Part shown: positions 8,904 to 17,819 of the stretch, one piece after another
How the letters are laid out: the number at the start of each line of letters is the position of its first letter
How positions within the stretch are numbered: the stretch's first letter is position 1
Source: Pseudarthrobacter sp. NIBRBAC000502772
GTDB taxonomy: Bacteria > Actinomycetota > Actinomycetes > Actinomycetales > Micrococcaceae
Assembly (NCBI RefSeq): GCF_006517235.1
Contig: NZ_CP041188.1
Location: 434,001-498,000 of the forward strand
Direction: 5' to 3'
DNA length: 64,000 bases
Translations under genes and position numbers: made by a program
Notes under the pieces: generated by a model
The model's database searches: none
Seen by the model: the letters and a program-made list of their open reading frames with translations, nothing else
What the model was told of the DNA's origin: nothing

Positions 8904-10343
8904 TCAGAGGCCGAGCGAAGGGACCCCAAGACCAAATATGTCCTTCAGGGCATGTTTCGCGGCGAAGAACCCTGGCATGCCCGTTACGCCGGGGCCGGGC
9001 GGCGTAGAGGAGGAACAGAGATACACGCCGGGCACGGGCGTCCGCCATGGAACGCGGGAGACCACAGGGCGCTGGATAAGTCCGCGCACATCCATGATGC
9101 CGGCACTGAAGTCCCCGCCCACGTAGTTCCGGTTGTAGCTGGCCAGTTCCGCCGCAGTGGTCACCCGGGTCTGCATCACCACATCCCGGAACCCGGGCGC
9201 GAAGCGCTCGAGCTGCGCGGTGACGGCCTCGCCCATGTCGCGGGTTGATCCGGCAGGCACATGGCAGTATGCCCACAGGATCTGCCGGCCGGCCGGCGCC
9301 CGGCCCGTGTCGAACCGTGATGGCTGGGCCACCAGGACGTAAGGGCGTTCCGGGTGTTTCCCGGCGGATACTTCGTTCTCGGCACGGGCAAGTTCAGCAC
9401 GCGTGCCGCCGACGTGCACCGTTCCGGCGTCCCCCAGTTCCTTTGCTGCCCACGGAACAGGTCCGGACAGAATGAAGTCCACTTTGCAGGAACCATTCCC
9501 ATAGCGGAACGCCTCCAGGGCTTGCCGGTACCTGGCCGGGAGGCTGTCGCCTGCAATGTTCAGCAGGCCCCGTGGGGCCACGTCCAGGAGAGTGGCCCGC
9601 GCGCCGCGGAGTTGTTGGAGGCTCTCGATCGTCGCCCCCGTACGGATCACCCCGCCGTGGGCACGGATGTCGGCCTCCAGCGCCGCCGCAATGGAGGCCG
9701 ATCCCCCCAGCGGAATCGGCCAGCCTTGGGCGTGGGCCAGTGCGGTGAGCATGAGACCGGCGCCTGCAGAGGCCAGCGAGGGCAGCTGCGAAACCGCATG
9801 GGCGGCCACGCCGCTGAGCAGTGCGGGCGCAAGGTCCTTGTGGAACCGCGCGTTCCACAGCCGCGATCCCTGCTCCAGTGTCCGCAGCCCGAACAGCGCC
9901 GCCGCCAGGGGATCCCGGGGGATCCTCAGCAGCTGGTGCTGCGTCAGATCCATCACGCCGTCAATGCGGTCAACCAGCGGTCCAATAAGCCGGCGGTACG
10001 CGTCGCCGTCCCGGCCCAGGCCTTGGACCGTCCGTTCGAGGCTGTGATATCCGAGGGCCGCCCGTCCGCCGTCGAGCGGTGATCCGAACGAAAGCTCCGG
10101 GACCACCAGGTCTATCCGGCGTGCCAGCTCGAAGTCGCGGAAGAAGGGTGATGCCAGCGCCATGGGGTGCACGGCCGAGCAGATGTCATGGAGGTGCCCG
10201 GGCTGCATCAGTTCGGCGGTGCGTGTACCGCCTCCGATGGTGTCCGCCGCCTCGTGGACTTCGACGGAGAGGCCGGCGCGCGCCATTACGGCGGCTGCAG
10301 CCAGCCCGTTGGGTCCGGACCCGACGACGGCGACGTCAGGCAT
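8904..10343 (-). CDS. FAD-dependent oxidoreductase (phytoene desaturase/CrtI-like family)
   Basis: This is a 479-residue NAD(P)/FAD protein. An N-terminal Rossmann dinucleotide-binding motif (V-V-G-S-G-P-N-G-L at residues 5-13) is followed by the E-V-H-E-A adenine-ribose strand and the G-G-G-T-R-T segment of the CrtI/amine oxidase superfamily. The C-terminal P-G-x-G-V-T-G-M-P-G segment matches the second FAD contact. The start is at 10343, overlapping the upstream glycosyltransferase by eight bases, so the two are cotranscribed. The substrate is not known; carotenoid-like or other polyene substrates are only a family possibility. The longer open frame to 10496 lies inside the neighbour and was not used. 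Confidence 0.82.
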   Translation of the reverse strand: MPDVAVVGSGPNGLAAAAVMARAGLSVEVHEAADTIGGGTRTAELMQPGHLHDICSAVHPMALASPFFRDFELARRIDLVVPELSFGSPLDGGRAALGYHSLERTVQGLGRDGDAYRRLIGPLVDRIDGVMDLTQHQLLRIPRDPLAAALFGLRTLEQGSRLWNARFHKDLAPALLSGVAAHAVSQLPSLASAGAGLMLTALAHAQGWPIPLGGSASIAAALEADIRAHGGVIRTGATIESLQQLRGARATLLDVAPRGLLNIAGDSLPARYRQALEAFRYGNGSCKVDFILSGPVPWAAKELGDAGTVHVGGTRAELARAENEVSAGKHPERPYVLVAQPSRFDTGRAPAGRQILWAYCHVPAGSTRDMGEAVTAQLERFAPGFRDVVMQTRVTTAAELASYNRNYVGGDFSAGIMDVRGLIQRPVVSRVPWRTPVPGVYLCSSSTPPGPGVTGMPGFFAAKHALKDIFGLGVPSLGL

Positions 10344-11802
10344 GGTGTTTCGCCCGCCAAGGGAGCACCGCGTGCGAGGGATGGCGGGGGCTGAACCGCA
10401 ACCAGTCCGGGAGCCCGTCGAACGGCCCTCCCTGTGGATCATCGAGGTGATGGCGGCGGACGGGATCGTAGTCCGGATCGTAGATGTCCCATACAACCCG
10501 GAACATCAAATATGCCGTTGCAAGCATATGTGCTGCCACGGCCAGAACGTAGTAGGGCATGTCAATATTGTGCTGGGTCGGGCCCTGGCTGGCCACCTGG
10601 CCCAGGTACATCCAGACGGCTGCCCAGTGCAGGCCTTCAACGCCCTGCCAAATGAGAAAATCCCGCCACCGCGGCCGGGCCAGCGCCAACAGCGGGATAA
10701 GCCACAGGACGTGCTGCGGCGAATAGACCTTGCTGGTCAGGATAAAAGCACCCACGATGAGGAACGCCAACTGGGCCAGCCGCGGCCGGCGTGCTGCTGT
10801 CAGCGCCACCGCGGCAATCATGGTGCAGGCCAGCAGGAACACGGCCAGCGCCAGCCAGTTGATGGTTGCGGGATCCAGCACCGGCCAGCGCAGCCGCCGG
10901 GCCACCAGGTTGTAGGCGAACCATAGGGACCCGTAGCCGGCTTCCCTCGTCTCGGTGAACCTGAAGAAGTACCCCCAGCCTGACGGATTGGCCGCCGCAA
11001 CAGGCACGTTAATGGCCAGCCAGGCCGCTGCGCTGGCGCCTGCAGTGACCAGGAAACCGCGGATCCGCCCGGTCCGCAGGGCCAGCAGCAGAACGGCTCC
11101 GAGAATCAGGGCGGCATAGGGCTTCGTCGCTGTGGCGAAGCCGATCAGGGTGCCGGCGAGGACCAGCTTTTCCCGCGAAAAACACAGCATGCCCAGCGCC
11201 AACAACGCCACGGCCCACATGTCCCAGTTGATGGTTCCGGCCAGCACGATGCCAGGTGCCAGCGCCACCATGGCCGCATCCCAGGGGCGCCGCTGTGACA
11301 TCCGGGCCGTAGCCAGCACGGTGACAATCCATACGGCTGCAACCAGAGTGGCATTAACGTCGAAGTAGCCAAGAATCCGCGCGTCACTGATGCCCTGGCC
11401 CGGGACCATCCAGGCAGTCACCCCGGCAATGAGTCCCATCAGGACGGGGTCTTCAAAGAGAGATCCCGGGCTCAGGACCGGGAACGTGCCGTCCCCCAGG
11501 CCCCGGTTGCGGAAGAATTCCGGGAAGTCAGAATAGCAAGTGGAATAGAACTGGCCGGGGCTCGCCCAGCCGTTGGCCCGGCAGTAGCCCTTGATGGCGA
11601 GGCCGGCCAGCGCCGCGACGACGGTCAAGATGATCAGGACACGTTCCACGGTAAAAACGCCGGGGGAGACGAGGCCGGGCGCCGACCGGGCACCCATCGG
11701 CCCGCCGATCAGTTCCGTGAAGTTCTTCAGCAGCAGGTCGCTGCGGCTCGGAACAACCAAGCGGGCGCGCCGTGGGTGCGCCGGTGGCTTCGTCTCCTGC
11801 AT
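10336..11802 (-). CDS. Polytopic GT87/DUF2029-type glycosyltransferase
   Basis: The 488-residue protein has about ten hydrophobic helices and resembles polyprenyl-phosphate-dependent mannosyl/arabinosyl transferases of the GT-C fold (GT87). The early periplasmic loop carries Y-S-D-F-P, with the acidic residue expected at the GT-C active site, and later helices contain T-K-P-Y-A and Y-S-P-Q-H-V-L-W-L-I-P motifs typical of this family. It probably adds sugars to lipid-linked glycans on the outer face of the membrane. It is coupled to the overlapping oxidoreductase gene; what joins the two functions is not evident. Confidence 0.78.
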   Translation of the reverse strand: MQETKPPAHPRRARLVVPSRSDLLLKNFTELIGGPMGARSAPGLVSPGVFTVERVLIILTVVAALAGLAIKGYCRANGWASPGQFYSTCYSDFPEFFRNRGLGDGTFPVLSPGSLFEDPVLMGLIAGVTAWMVPGQGISDARILGYFDVNATLVAAVWIVTVLATARMSQRRPWDAAMVALAPGIVLAGTINWDMWAVALLALGMLCFSREKLVLAGTLIGFATATKPYAALILGAVLLLALRTGRIRGFLVTAGASAAAWLAINVPVAAANPSGWGYFFRFTETREAGYGSLWFAYNLVARRLRWPVLDPATINWLALAVFLLACTMIAAVALTAARRPRLAQLAFLIVGAFILTSKVYSPQHVLWLIPLLALARPRWRDFLIWQGVEGLHWAAVWMYLGQVASQGPTQHNIDMPYYVLAVAAHMLATAYLMFRVVWDIYDPDYDPVRRHHLDDPQGGPFDGLPDWLRFSPRHPSHAVLPWRAKHHA

Positions 11803-11860
11803 GTCTGAGAGCTTACCCGGGACCTGCCTGCCGGACCCCGGACCGGATCCGTCCCTCGGA

Positions 11861-12022
11861 TCAGTTCATGCCGCTCATCTGCTGGTGCAACAGGACGAAA
11901 ACGTCTTCGCGTTGCCGGTCCAGGAGCTCCCCGTTGAATTCCCGGCGGTTATCGCGGACAGACCGGTCATCCCGGACAGACCTCCGCAGGAAGAATAGTG
12001 CGTTCTTCATTCGTTTGATCAT
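11861..12022 (-). CDS. Small basic hypothetical protein (53 aa)
   Basis: The start at 12022 follows an unusually strong ribosome site, AAGGAGGTGA, seven bases upstream. The 53 residues begin with a basic amphipathic stretch (MIKRMKNALFFLRR), contain a tandem R-S-V-R-D repeat, and end in Q-Q-M-S-G-M-N. There is no signal peptide or recognisable domain. It lies 58 bases before the glycosyltransferase gene on the same strand, so it could be the first gene of that transcript. I do not recognise a family; the strong ribosome site is the main evidence that it is translated. Confidence 0.5.
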   Translation of the reverse strand: MIKRMKNALFFLRRSVRDDRSVRDNRREFNGELLDRQREDVFVLLHQQMSGMN

Positions 12023-12377
12023 GGTGGTCACCTCCTTTCGGCGTGTAATTGGGCATGACAAATAGAGCCATTTAATGTCGAAGTAATAACGGCATAATTT
12101 AGGCAGGGAAAATGCCCGGCGGTTATGAATTGTTCGCAAATGCGAAGAAGGACCCCTGTTGCAGCGGCCGTGCAGACCCCAACGAGGAAGCTTGAGTTCC
12201 GAACTATGGGGATGCCGCGTCGCCGCGAGGACCAGCCTTGAAGCTGCGCCGACAGGAGACTTCCAGCAGGCGTCGCCTGAAGCGAGCCACTAGCGCGAAC
12301 CAGCCGAGAAGGAAGTGGCCTGGATATACCTCATTGCAAGTGACGCCGCCGCGGGGGCGGGATCAGTTGCAGGAAGG
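12023..12377. other. Gene-free stretch between two small ORFs
   Basis: No credible coding region is seen here on either strand. The end next to the 53-aa ORF contains ATTAAATGG and GCTCTATTTGT on the minus strand, about 35-50 bases before its start; a close variant also lies upstream of the 31-aa ORF. The rest is GC-rich and contains short complementary words, so an untranslated RNA cannot be excluded. Confidence 0.35.
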
Positions 12378-12473
12378 TTAGGAGGCAGACACTCCATTAA
12401 GACGGCGCGTAAAAGCAGCAGAGGCCGGGTTCGCGGTGATGGTCATCTTCCATCCGCTAGTCAAAGTAATCAT
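12378..12473 (-). CDS. Very small ORF with strong ribosome site and structured leader (31 aa)
   Basis: ATG at 12473 opens a 31-codon frame (MITLTSGWKMTITANPA...) ending in TAA. It is preceded by AAAAGGAGGT at eight bases spacing, one of the strongest Shine-Dalgarno sites in the window. The upstream leader holds two hairpins, GACCCC..GGGGTC (12538-12563) and CGGCT..AGCCG (12509-12522). No family is recognised. It could be a real micropeptide or a leader peptide for the genes downstream. Confidence 0.4.
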   Translation of the reverse strand: MITLTSGWKMTITANPASAAFTRRLNGVSAS

Positions 12474-12508
12474 TTTTCCCAACCTCCTTTTCCGTTATGC
12501 CGCTGCCT

Positions 12509-12563
12509 CGGCTGACTAGCCGGACAACGCGCGCCGCGACCCCGGCAAAGACGCTCTGGGGTC
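12509..12563 (-). promoter_or_regulatory. Two hairpins in the leader of the 31-aa ORF
   Basis: On the minus strand a 6-bp GACCCC/GGGGTC stem is followed by a CGGCT/AGCCG stem with a four-base loop, then the ribosome site of the 31-aa ORF. The arrangement resembles a regulatory leader but matches no riboswitch I know. Confidence 0.3.
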
Positions 12564-12642
12564 AGGAATAAAATTACCCTACGAATAGAGCAATGCGCCA
12601 CTTAATTCGCAAAGTTTTTCAAGAAAGTTTATGAATGCGCCT

Positions 12643-13227
12643 TTAGAGTCCCCAGCGGACAATGGCCGGGGTCCGCTTATCCCAGCCGAGCGTGCAGACT
12701 TTCGCGGTTCCCAGGATGAAATGGCGGCCCTCGGCAGGCGGGAGTTCCAGCCAGCGCGCGGTGAGGATCCGGGAGAAGTGCCCGTGCGCCACGATCAGCA
12801 CGTTGTCCAGGCCGGATTCAAGCACACTGGCCACAATCTTGTCGGCGCGGGCTGCCACTTCGTCCAGGGTCTCGCCGTTGGGCACACCATGGGTCCAGAT
12901 CAGGTAATCCGGGTTGTCCTTGCGGATCAGGTCCGAACTGATGCCCTCATAGTCGCCGTAGTTCCATTCCACCGCCAGCGGCTCATGCTGCGCGTCAGGG
13001 TAACCAGCCAGCTCCGCGGTCCGCCGGGCGCGGCGCAGCGGAGACGTCAGGACCAGGTCGAAGTCCACCTGGTCCAGCACCTTCCGGGCCTCCACGGCCT
13101 GCTGCTCGCCTTCCACGGTCAGGGGCAGGTCGGTGAGCCCGGTGTACTGCCCGCTCTTGGACCACTCGGTCTCACCGTGGCGCAGGATCCAGAGCTGGGG
13201 GCGGGGCGCGGTCATCGGGTCAGTCAT
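12643..13227 (-). CDS. Histidine phosphatase (phosphoglycerate mutase-like) family protein
   Basis: The 194-residue protein carries the phosphohistidine motif L-R-H-G-E-T-E-W near its N-terminus, the S-P-L-x-R-A-x-x-T-A-E-L motif and the second catalytic His in V-A-H-G-H. This is the cofactor-dependent phosphoglycerate mutase/acid phosphatase superfamily. The size fits broad-specificity phosphatases better than glycolytic mutase (about 250 residues). Its ATG overlaps the stop of cca (ATGA), so it is translated from the same message. The substrate is unknown. Confidence 0.85.
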   Translation of the reverse strand: MTDPMTAPRPQLWILRHGETEWSKSGQYTGLTDLPLTVEGEQQAVEARKVLDQVDFDLVLTSPLRRARRTAELAGYPDAQHEPLAVEWNYGDYEGISSDLIRKDNPDYLIWTHGVPNGETLDEVAARADKIVASVLESGLDNVLIVAHGHFSRILTARWLELPPAEGRHFILGTAKVCTLGWDKRTPAIVRWGL

Positions 13228-14732
13228 TTGGACTCCTCATTCGGGGAAGGTTCGACGGCGGCGGGAGCGTCTGGTGACTCAGGAACCGGGGGTGCTGCCT
13301 CGGGCTGCTCTGACCACCAGGCGAGCAGCCTCGCTTCGGCGTCGTCCGGTTGCAGCGGTCCGTGTTCCATCCGTTCCTCGAGCAGGAACTTGTAGGCACG
13401 GCCCACCACGGGACCAGGTTTGAGGTTCAGGATGGACATGATTTTGGCGCCGTCCAGATCGGGCCGGACCGCATCCAGGGACTCCTGCTCGCGCAGGACG
13501 GCGATCCGGTCTTCCAGGTCGTCGTAGGCGAAGGCGAGCCGTTCAGCCTTCCGCTGGTTGCGGGTGGTGACGTCCGAGCGGGTCAGCCGGTGCAGCCGTT
13601 CCAGGAGCGGGCCGGCGTCCGTGACGTAGCGGCGGACGGCCGAGTCGCTCCAGCCGGCATCGCCGTAGCCGTAGAACCGCATGTGCAGCTCCACCAGCCG
13701 GGCCACAGCCTTGATGGTGTCGTTATCGAACCGCAGGGTCTTCATCCGCTTGGCCGTGAGCTTGGACCCCACCATGTCGTGGTGGCGGAAGCTGACCGCG
13801 CCGCCCGGTTCGAAACGCCGCGTAGCCGGCTTGCCGACGTCGTGCATCAGCGCTGCGAACCGCAGCACAAAATCGGGGGCCGGCACGGCGCCGTCGGCAT
13901 CCGTTTCCAGGGCGGCGGCCTGTTCCAAAACCTGAAGGGAGTGCTGGTAGACGTCCTTGTGGCGGTGGTGCTCGTCGGATTCCAGCCGGAGCGCGGACAC
14001 CTCAGGCAGCATAAACTCGGCGAGGCCGGTGTCCACCAGCAGGTCCACACCGACCCGGGGGTTCGCACCGCAGATGAGCTTGACCAGCTCATCACGGACC
14101 CGTTCAGCCGAGATGATCTTGATCCGCTCGGCCATCTGGGTCATCGCCAGCCGCACGTCGTCGTGCACGGAAATACCCAGCTGCGATGCGAACCGGGCAG
14201 CGCGCATCATGCGAAGGGGATCATCGGAGAAGGAGGCCTCGGGTGAACCGGGCGTCGCCAGGACAGAGGCGCTGAGGTCCCGGACGCCGCCGAACGGATC
14301 AATAAGTTCAAGGGAGGGCAGCCGCAGCGCCATGGCGTTGATGGTGAAGTCGCGGCGCAGGAGATCGTCGGTGAGTGACGTGCCGAATGCCACCACGGGT
14401 TTGCGCGACTCCGGATCGTATGCCTCGGCCCGGTAAGTGGTGATCTCGATCTGGAAGCCGGCTTTCCGCATGCCGATCGTCCCGAACGCGCGGCCGATCT
14501 CCCAGAAGTTGTCCGCCCATTTCTTGATCAGGGCAACTGTCTGGTCCGGGCTGGCGTCGGTGGTGAAGTCCAGGTCCGGCGAGGTGCGTCCCAGGAAGAG
14601 ATCCCGTACCGGACCGCCCACCAGGGACAGCTCGTGGCCGGCGTCGACAAAGCGCTGCCCGAGCTCCAGGACCACCGGGTCCACCTGGAAATCGACGGTG
14701 TTGGAATCAATCTTGTGATGTGCGTGCGCCAT
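13224..14732 (-). CDS. cca: CCA tRNA nucleotidyltransferase
   Basis: The 502-residue protein belongs to the polymerase-beta superfamily. It has GGPVRD at 39-44 and the metal-binding D53-L-D55, followed by the RRDFT(I)N head motif, the neck and body helices, and an HD domain (H-D-V-G-K-P). It adds or repairs the 3' CCA end of tRNAs in the cytoplasm. It corresponds in position to mycobacterial pcnA, divergent from a NUDIX gene. A role as poly(A) polymerase is less likely but not excluded by sequence. Confidence 0.92.
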   Translation of the reverse strand: MAHAHHKIDSNTVDFQVDPVVLELGQRFVDAGHELSLVGGPVRDLFLGRTSPDLDFTTDASPDQTVALIKKWADNFWEIGRAFGTIGMRKAGFQIEITTYRAEAYDPESRKPVVAFGTSLTDDLLRRDFTINAMALRLPSLELIDPFGGVRDLSASVLATPGSPEASFSDDPLRMMRAARFASQLGISVHDDVRLAMTQMAERIKIISAERVRDELVKLICGANPRVGVDLLVDTGLAEFMLPEVSALRLESDEHHRHKDVYQHSLQVLEQAAALETDADGAVPAPDFVLRFAALMHDVGKPATRRFEPGGAVSFRHHDMVGSKLTAKRMKTLRFDNDTIKAVARLVELHMRFYGYGDAGWSDSAVRRYVTDAGPLLERLHRLTRSDVTTRNQRKAERLAFAYDDLEDRIAVLREQESLDAVRPDLDGAKIMSILNLKPGPVVGRAYKFLLEERMEHGPLQPDDAEARLLAWWSEQPEAAPPVPESPDAPAAVEPSPNEESK

Positions 14733-14891
14733 AGTTACTTAAGCTTGTCAGAAACCAGCGGCTTGGCAGGCCAAAATCTCCTCAAGATCGCTCCTATTCG
14801 CCTACAGCCCCTCAAAGTGCGTCATACGCAGTCCACTTTGATGTCATGTTCCGGTCATCATGATCGGACAAGAGTCGTTAGAGTGGACTCC

Positions 14892-15440
14892 ATGGCCCAT
14901 CCCGTACCGAGCGCTCCCGGCAGGAGGACAAACGCACCGTTGCCGTCGGCAATTGGTGCCCACGTCGCGCCTGCCTTGCACTCGGCCCCGGCCTCGCTCC
15001 CTACGGTGGAGGAAATTTCCGCCGGCGGCGTTGTGGTGGACACGTCCGACGGCGAACTAAGGGTTGCGATCATCGCCCGCCTCAACAGGGGCGGACGGCT
15101 GGAGTGGTGCCTGCCCAAGGGCCACCCGGAAGGCAAAGAAGACAACGAGCAGGCAGCTGTCCGCGAGATTGCCGAGGAAACCGGCATCGAGGGCGACATC
15201 CTGGCGCCGCTGGGCAGTATCGACTACTGGTTCACTGTCAGCGGGCACCGCGTCCACAAGACCGTGCACCACTATCTGCTGCGCGCCACCGGCGGCGAAC
15301 TCACTATCGAAAACGATCCGGACCACGAAGCCGTGGACGTGGCATGGGTCCCCATCAAGGAACTCGCACGGAAGCTCTCGTTCCCCAATGAGCGGCGCAT
15401 CGCGGATCTGGCCCGGGACGTCCTGCCCGAACACCTCTAA
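14892..15440 (+). CDS. NUDIX hydrolase (MutT4-like position)
   Basis: This 182-residue protein has a complete Nudix box: G77-(x5)-E83-(x7)-R91-E-I-A-E95-E96-T-G98-I99. It hydrolyses a nucleoside diphosphate linked to another moiety, using Mg2+; the substrate is not predictable. The first 40 residues are Pro/Ala-rich and look disordered. The ATG at 14892 is used because the longer open frame, back to 14634, lies antisense over cca. The pair cca (minus) / NUDIX (plus) followed by murJ mirrors the Rv3907c-Rv3908-Rv3910 region of Mycobacterium. Confidence 0.88.
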   Translation: MAHPVPSAPGRRTNAPLPSAIGAHVAPALHSAPASLPTVEEISAGGVVVDTSDGELRVAIIARLNRGGRLEWCLPKGHPEGKEDNEQAAVREIAEETGIEGDILAPLGSIDYWFTVSGHRVHKTVHHYLLRATGGELTIENDPDHEAVDVAWVPIKELARKLSFPNERRIADLARDVLPEHL

Positions 15441-15523
15441 GGCCGTCTCCGCCGGAGCAGCGTGTATGCCTGTACGGGCATATAGCCTGTCCGTTGCGGT
15501 ACAAACAGCGTCCGGGTGAGACG

Positions 15524-17638
15524 ATGAACTCGATGTCAGCTACCAATCCCCCCTCCGATAAGGCCGGCCGCGCCGCCCCAAGCGGAACCGCGAGTGAAAC
15601 CCGGTCCAGCGCCATCATGGCTGCTGGCACCCTGGTATCCCGGTTCCTGGGCTTCGGCAAGACCTGGATGCTGGGTGCCGCACTGGGCCTCGGCTCTACG
15701 GTTAACGACACGTTCATCAACGCCAACAACCTGCCCAACCTGATCTTCCTGCTGGTGGCCGGTGGTGTCTTCAACGCCGTGCTGGTGCCGCAGATCATCA
15801 AGGCGAGCAAGGCCCCGGACAGGGGAGCGGACTACATCAGCCGGCTGCTGACGCTGGCCGTGCTCCTGCTACTGGGCCTAACCGCGCTGGTCACGCTGGC
15901 TGCTCCGTGGGTCATCGAATTGACCACCCAGGGTTATTCGCCGCAGCAGAAGGCCCTGGCAGTCGCGTTCGCCTTCTGGTGCCTGCCCCAGATCTTCTTC
16001 TACGGCCTCTACGCGCTGCTGACACAAGTCCTCAACGCCAACGGCGCGTTCGGGCCTGCCATGTGGGCCCCCATCATGAACAACCTGGTGGCCATTGGCG
16101 GCCTGGGCATGTTCATCTGGATCTTCGGCGAGAACCGCATGAACCCGCACACGCTGGACAACTGGGGCCCGTCCCAGACCCTGCTTGTGGCCGGCTTCTC
16201 AACCATAGGCGTGGTGGCCCAGACAGCCATCCTGCTGATCCCGGTGATCCGCCTGCGGCTGGGTCTCCGGCCCCGGTTTGGCTGGCGCGGAGTGGGCCTT
16301 GGCCAGGCCGCTAGGCTGAGCGTTTGGACGCTCCTGACGGCCGCCGTGGGGCAGTTGGCGTTCCTGTATGTCATGCGCATCGCCACAATTCCCGGTGCTG
16401 AGCGCCTGCGACTGAAGGAAGCGGGGGATCCGGCGGCAGAGATGCTGCCCGGCAACGCCGTTCTGGAGGTGGCCAGCCAGCTGTATCTGCTGCCGCACTC
16501 GATCATCGCGCTCTCCCTCGCCACGGTCCTCTTTAACCGGATGACCCGTGCCTCGCAGGATGGCAACCGCGCGGAACTCCGCGACGCCCTCTCGCACGGC
16601 CTCCGCACCATGGCTGTGGCCACCGTCTTTGGCGCGCTGGCGCTCTTTGCGCTGGCCGGGCCGCTGGGTATGTTCTTCTCCGGTGGCCTGAGCCAGGACG
16701 GCGTGATGCTGGCCCAGACTCTCACCATCCTCGCGCTGAGTACCCCGTTCATGAGCGCCAACTTCATGATGTCGCGGGTTTTCTACGCCAACGAAGACGC
16801 CCGCACGCCCTTCAATATCCAGCTGCTGCTTGCCCTGGTCTACGTGGCCGGTGCTTTTGGGATCCAGTTCCTGCCGGTGGGCCAGATCATTTACGCCATC
16901 GCCCTGCTGTACATGGTGGGCAACATCCTCTCGGTGATCATCAGCGCCTTCTTCCTGCGCCGGCTGCTGGGCCACCTCGACGGGCCGCGGATCGCCAACT
17001 CGTATATCCGAATGGGCTATGCGGCGCTCGGTTCCGCGATCGCGGGCGCCGGGGCCTTGTGGCTGATGGGCAGCTACAGCGCGGACGGGTTCGCCTGGAG
17101 GGACCGGCTCGCCGCCCTGGTGACCGTTATCGTCGTCGGACCCATCATGCTGGTTGCCTATGTCTTCCTGCTGAAGGTCTTCCACGTCGCCGAACTCCGG
17201 GACCTCATGCGCCCCCTGTTGGGACGGCTGGGACGCGGCACGGGACCGTCCGGCGGCGGGGGAACGCCGTCGTCGGCTGCGGGTGCCGACGTTTCCGGAA
17301 CGGAACGTCCGACGCCGGAACGCGCCACAGTCTCTGTGGACACCGGCCTGATTCCCCGGATCTCCGGCGAATTCGACGCCGCCTCCTTCCGCGCAGGTCC
17401 CGTACCGGAACGCCAGGCAGCGCCTACGGCGCCAGCTGACGGCGCACAAGGGGAAACTGAGGCAGTGGCTAACGGGGGCACAGAAACCGCCGCGGGATAC
17501 CTTCCCGCAGAGGACGTGCCCGGCACAGCACGGGGCGGGCTGCTGCGCGACGAAATTCCCCTCCCCGGCCGGCGCACGTTCCAGGGCCAGGCCGGACAGA
17601 ACCCCCATTTCAGGCCACGCCGGCCTCGAAAAAAGTGA
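15524..17638 (+). CDS. murJ: Lipid II flippase MurJ
   Basis: The protein has about 704 residues. The first ~540 form the MviN/MurJ core with about 14 membrane helices (A-A-G-T-L-V-S-R-F-L-G-F-G-K near the N-terminus is diagnostic). It flips lipid II across the membrane for peptidoglycan synthesis. The last ~150 residues are a Pro/Gly/Glu-rich cytoplasmic tail without a kinase domain. The ATG at 15524 is preceded by GGTGAG; 15533 is an alternative. In Mycobacterium a pseudokinase is fused to MurJ; here a kinase-like protein is encoded separately just downstream. Confidence 0.93.
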   Translation: MNSMSATNPPSDKAGRAAPSGTASETRSSAIMAAGTLVSRFLGFGKTWMLGAALGLGSTVNDTFINANNLPNLIFLLVAGGVFNAVLVPQIIKASKAPDRGADYISRLLTLAVLLLLGLTALVTLAAPWVIELTTQGYSPQQKALAVAFAFWCLPQIFFYGLYALLTQVLNANGAFGPAMWAPIMNNLVAIGGLGMFIWIFGENRMNPHTLDNWGPSQTLLVAGFSTIGVVAQTAILLIPVIRLRLGLRPRFGWRGVGLGQAARLSVWTLLTAAVGQLAFLYVMRIATIPGAERLRLKEAGDPAAEMLPGNAVLEVASQLYLLPHSIIALSLATVLFNRMTRASQDGNRAELRDALSHGLRTMAVATVFGALALFALAGPLGMFFSGGLSQDGVMLAQTLTILALSTPFMSANFMMSRVFYANEDARTPFNIQLLLALVYVAGAFGIQFLPVGQIIYAIALLYMVGNILSVIISAFFLRRLLGHLDGPRIANSYIRMGYAALGSAIAGAGALWLMGSYSADGFAWRDRLAALVTVIVVGPIMLVAYVFLLKVFHVAELRDLMRPLLGRLGRGTGPSGGGGTPSSAAGADVSGTERPTPERATVSVDTGLIPRISGEFDAASFRAGPVPERQAAPTAPADGAQGETEAVANGGTETAAGYLPAEDVPGTARGGLLRDEIPLPGRRTFQGQAGQNPHFRPRRPRKK

Positions 17639-17819
17639 TCTTTGCGCGGTTTTTGGTTGCCTGTCGACCACGGCGGCCATAGCCGATCGGCTAGGATCGA
17701 CAGTGAACAGGGGTAGTTGCAGGCAAGCGCAGACCGGCTCGCCGGCTGGCTTTTGGCCGGTTTCTGACCGGCGGTGGCATCATCTACGCCGGCATTCCCG
17801 GACAGTCTAGGAGGAACAC

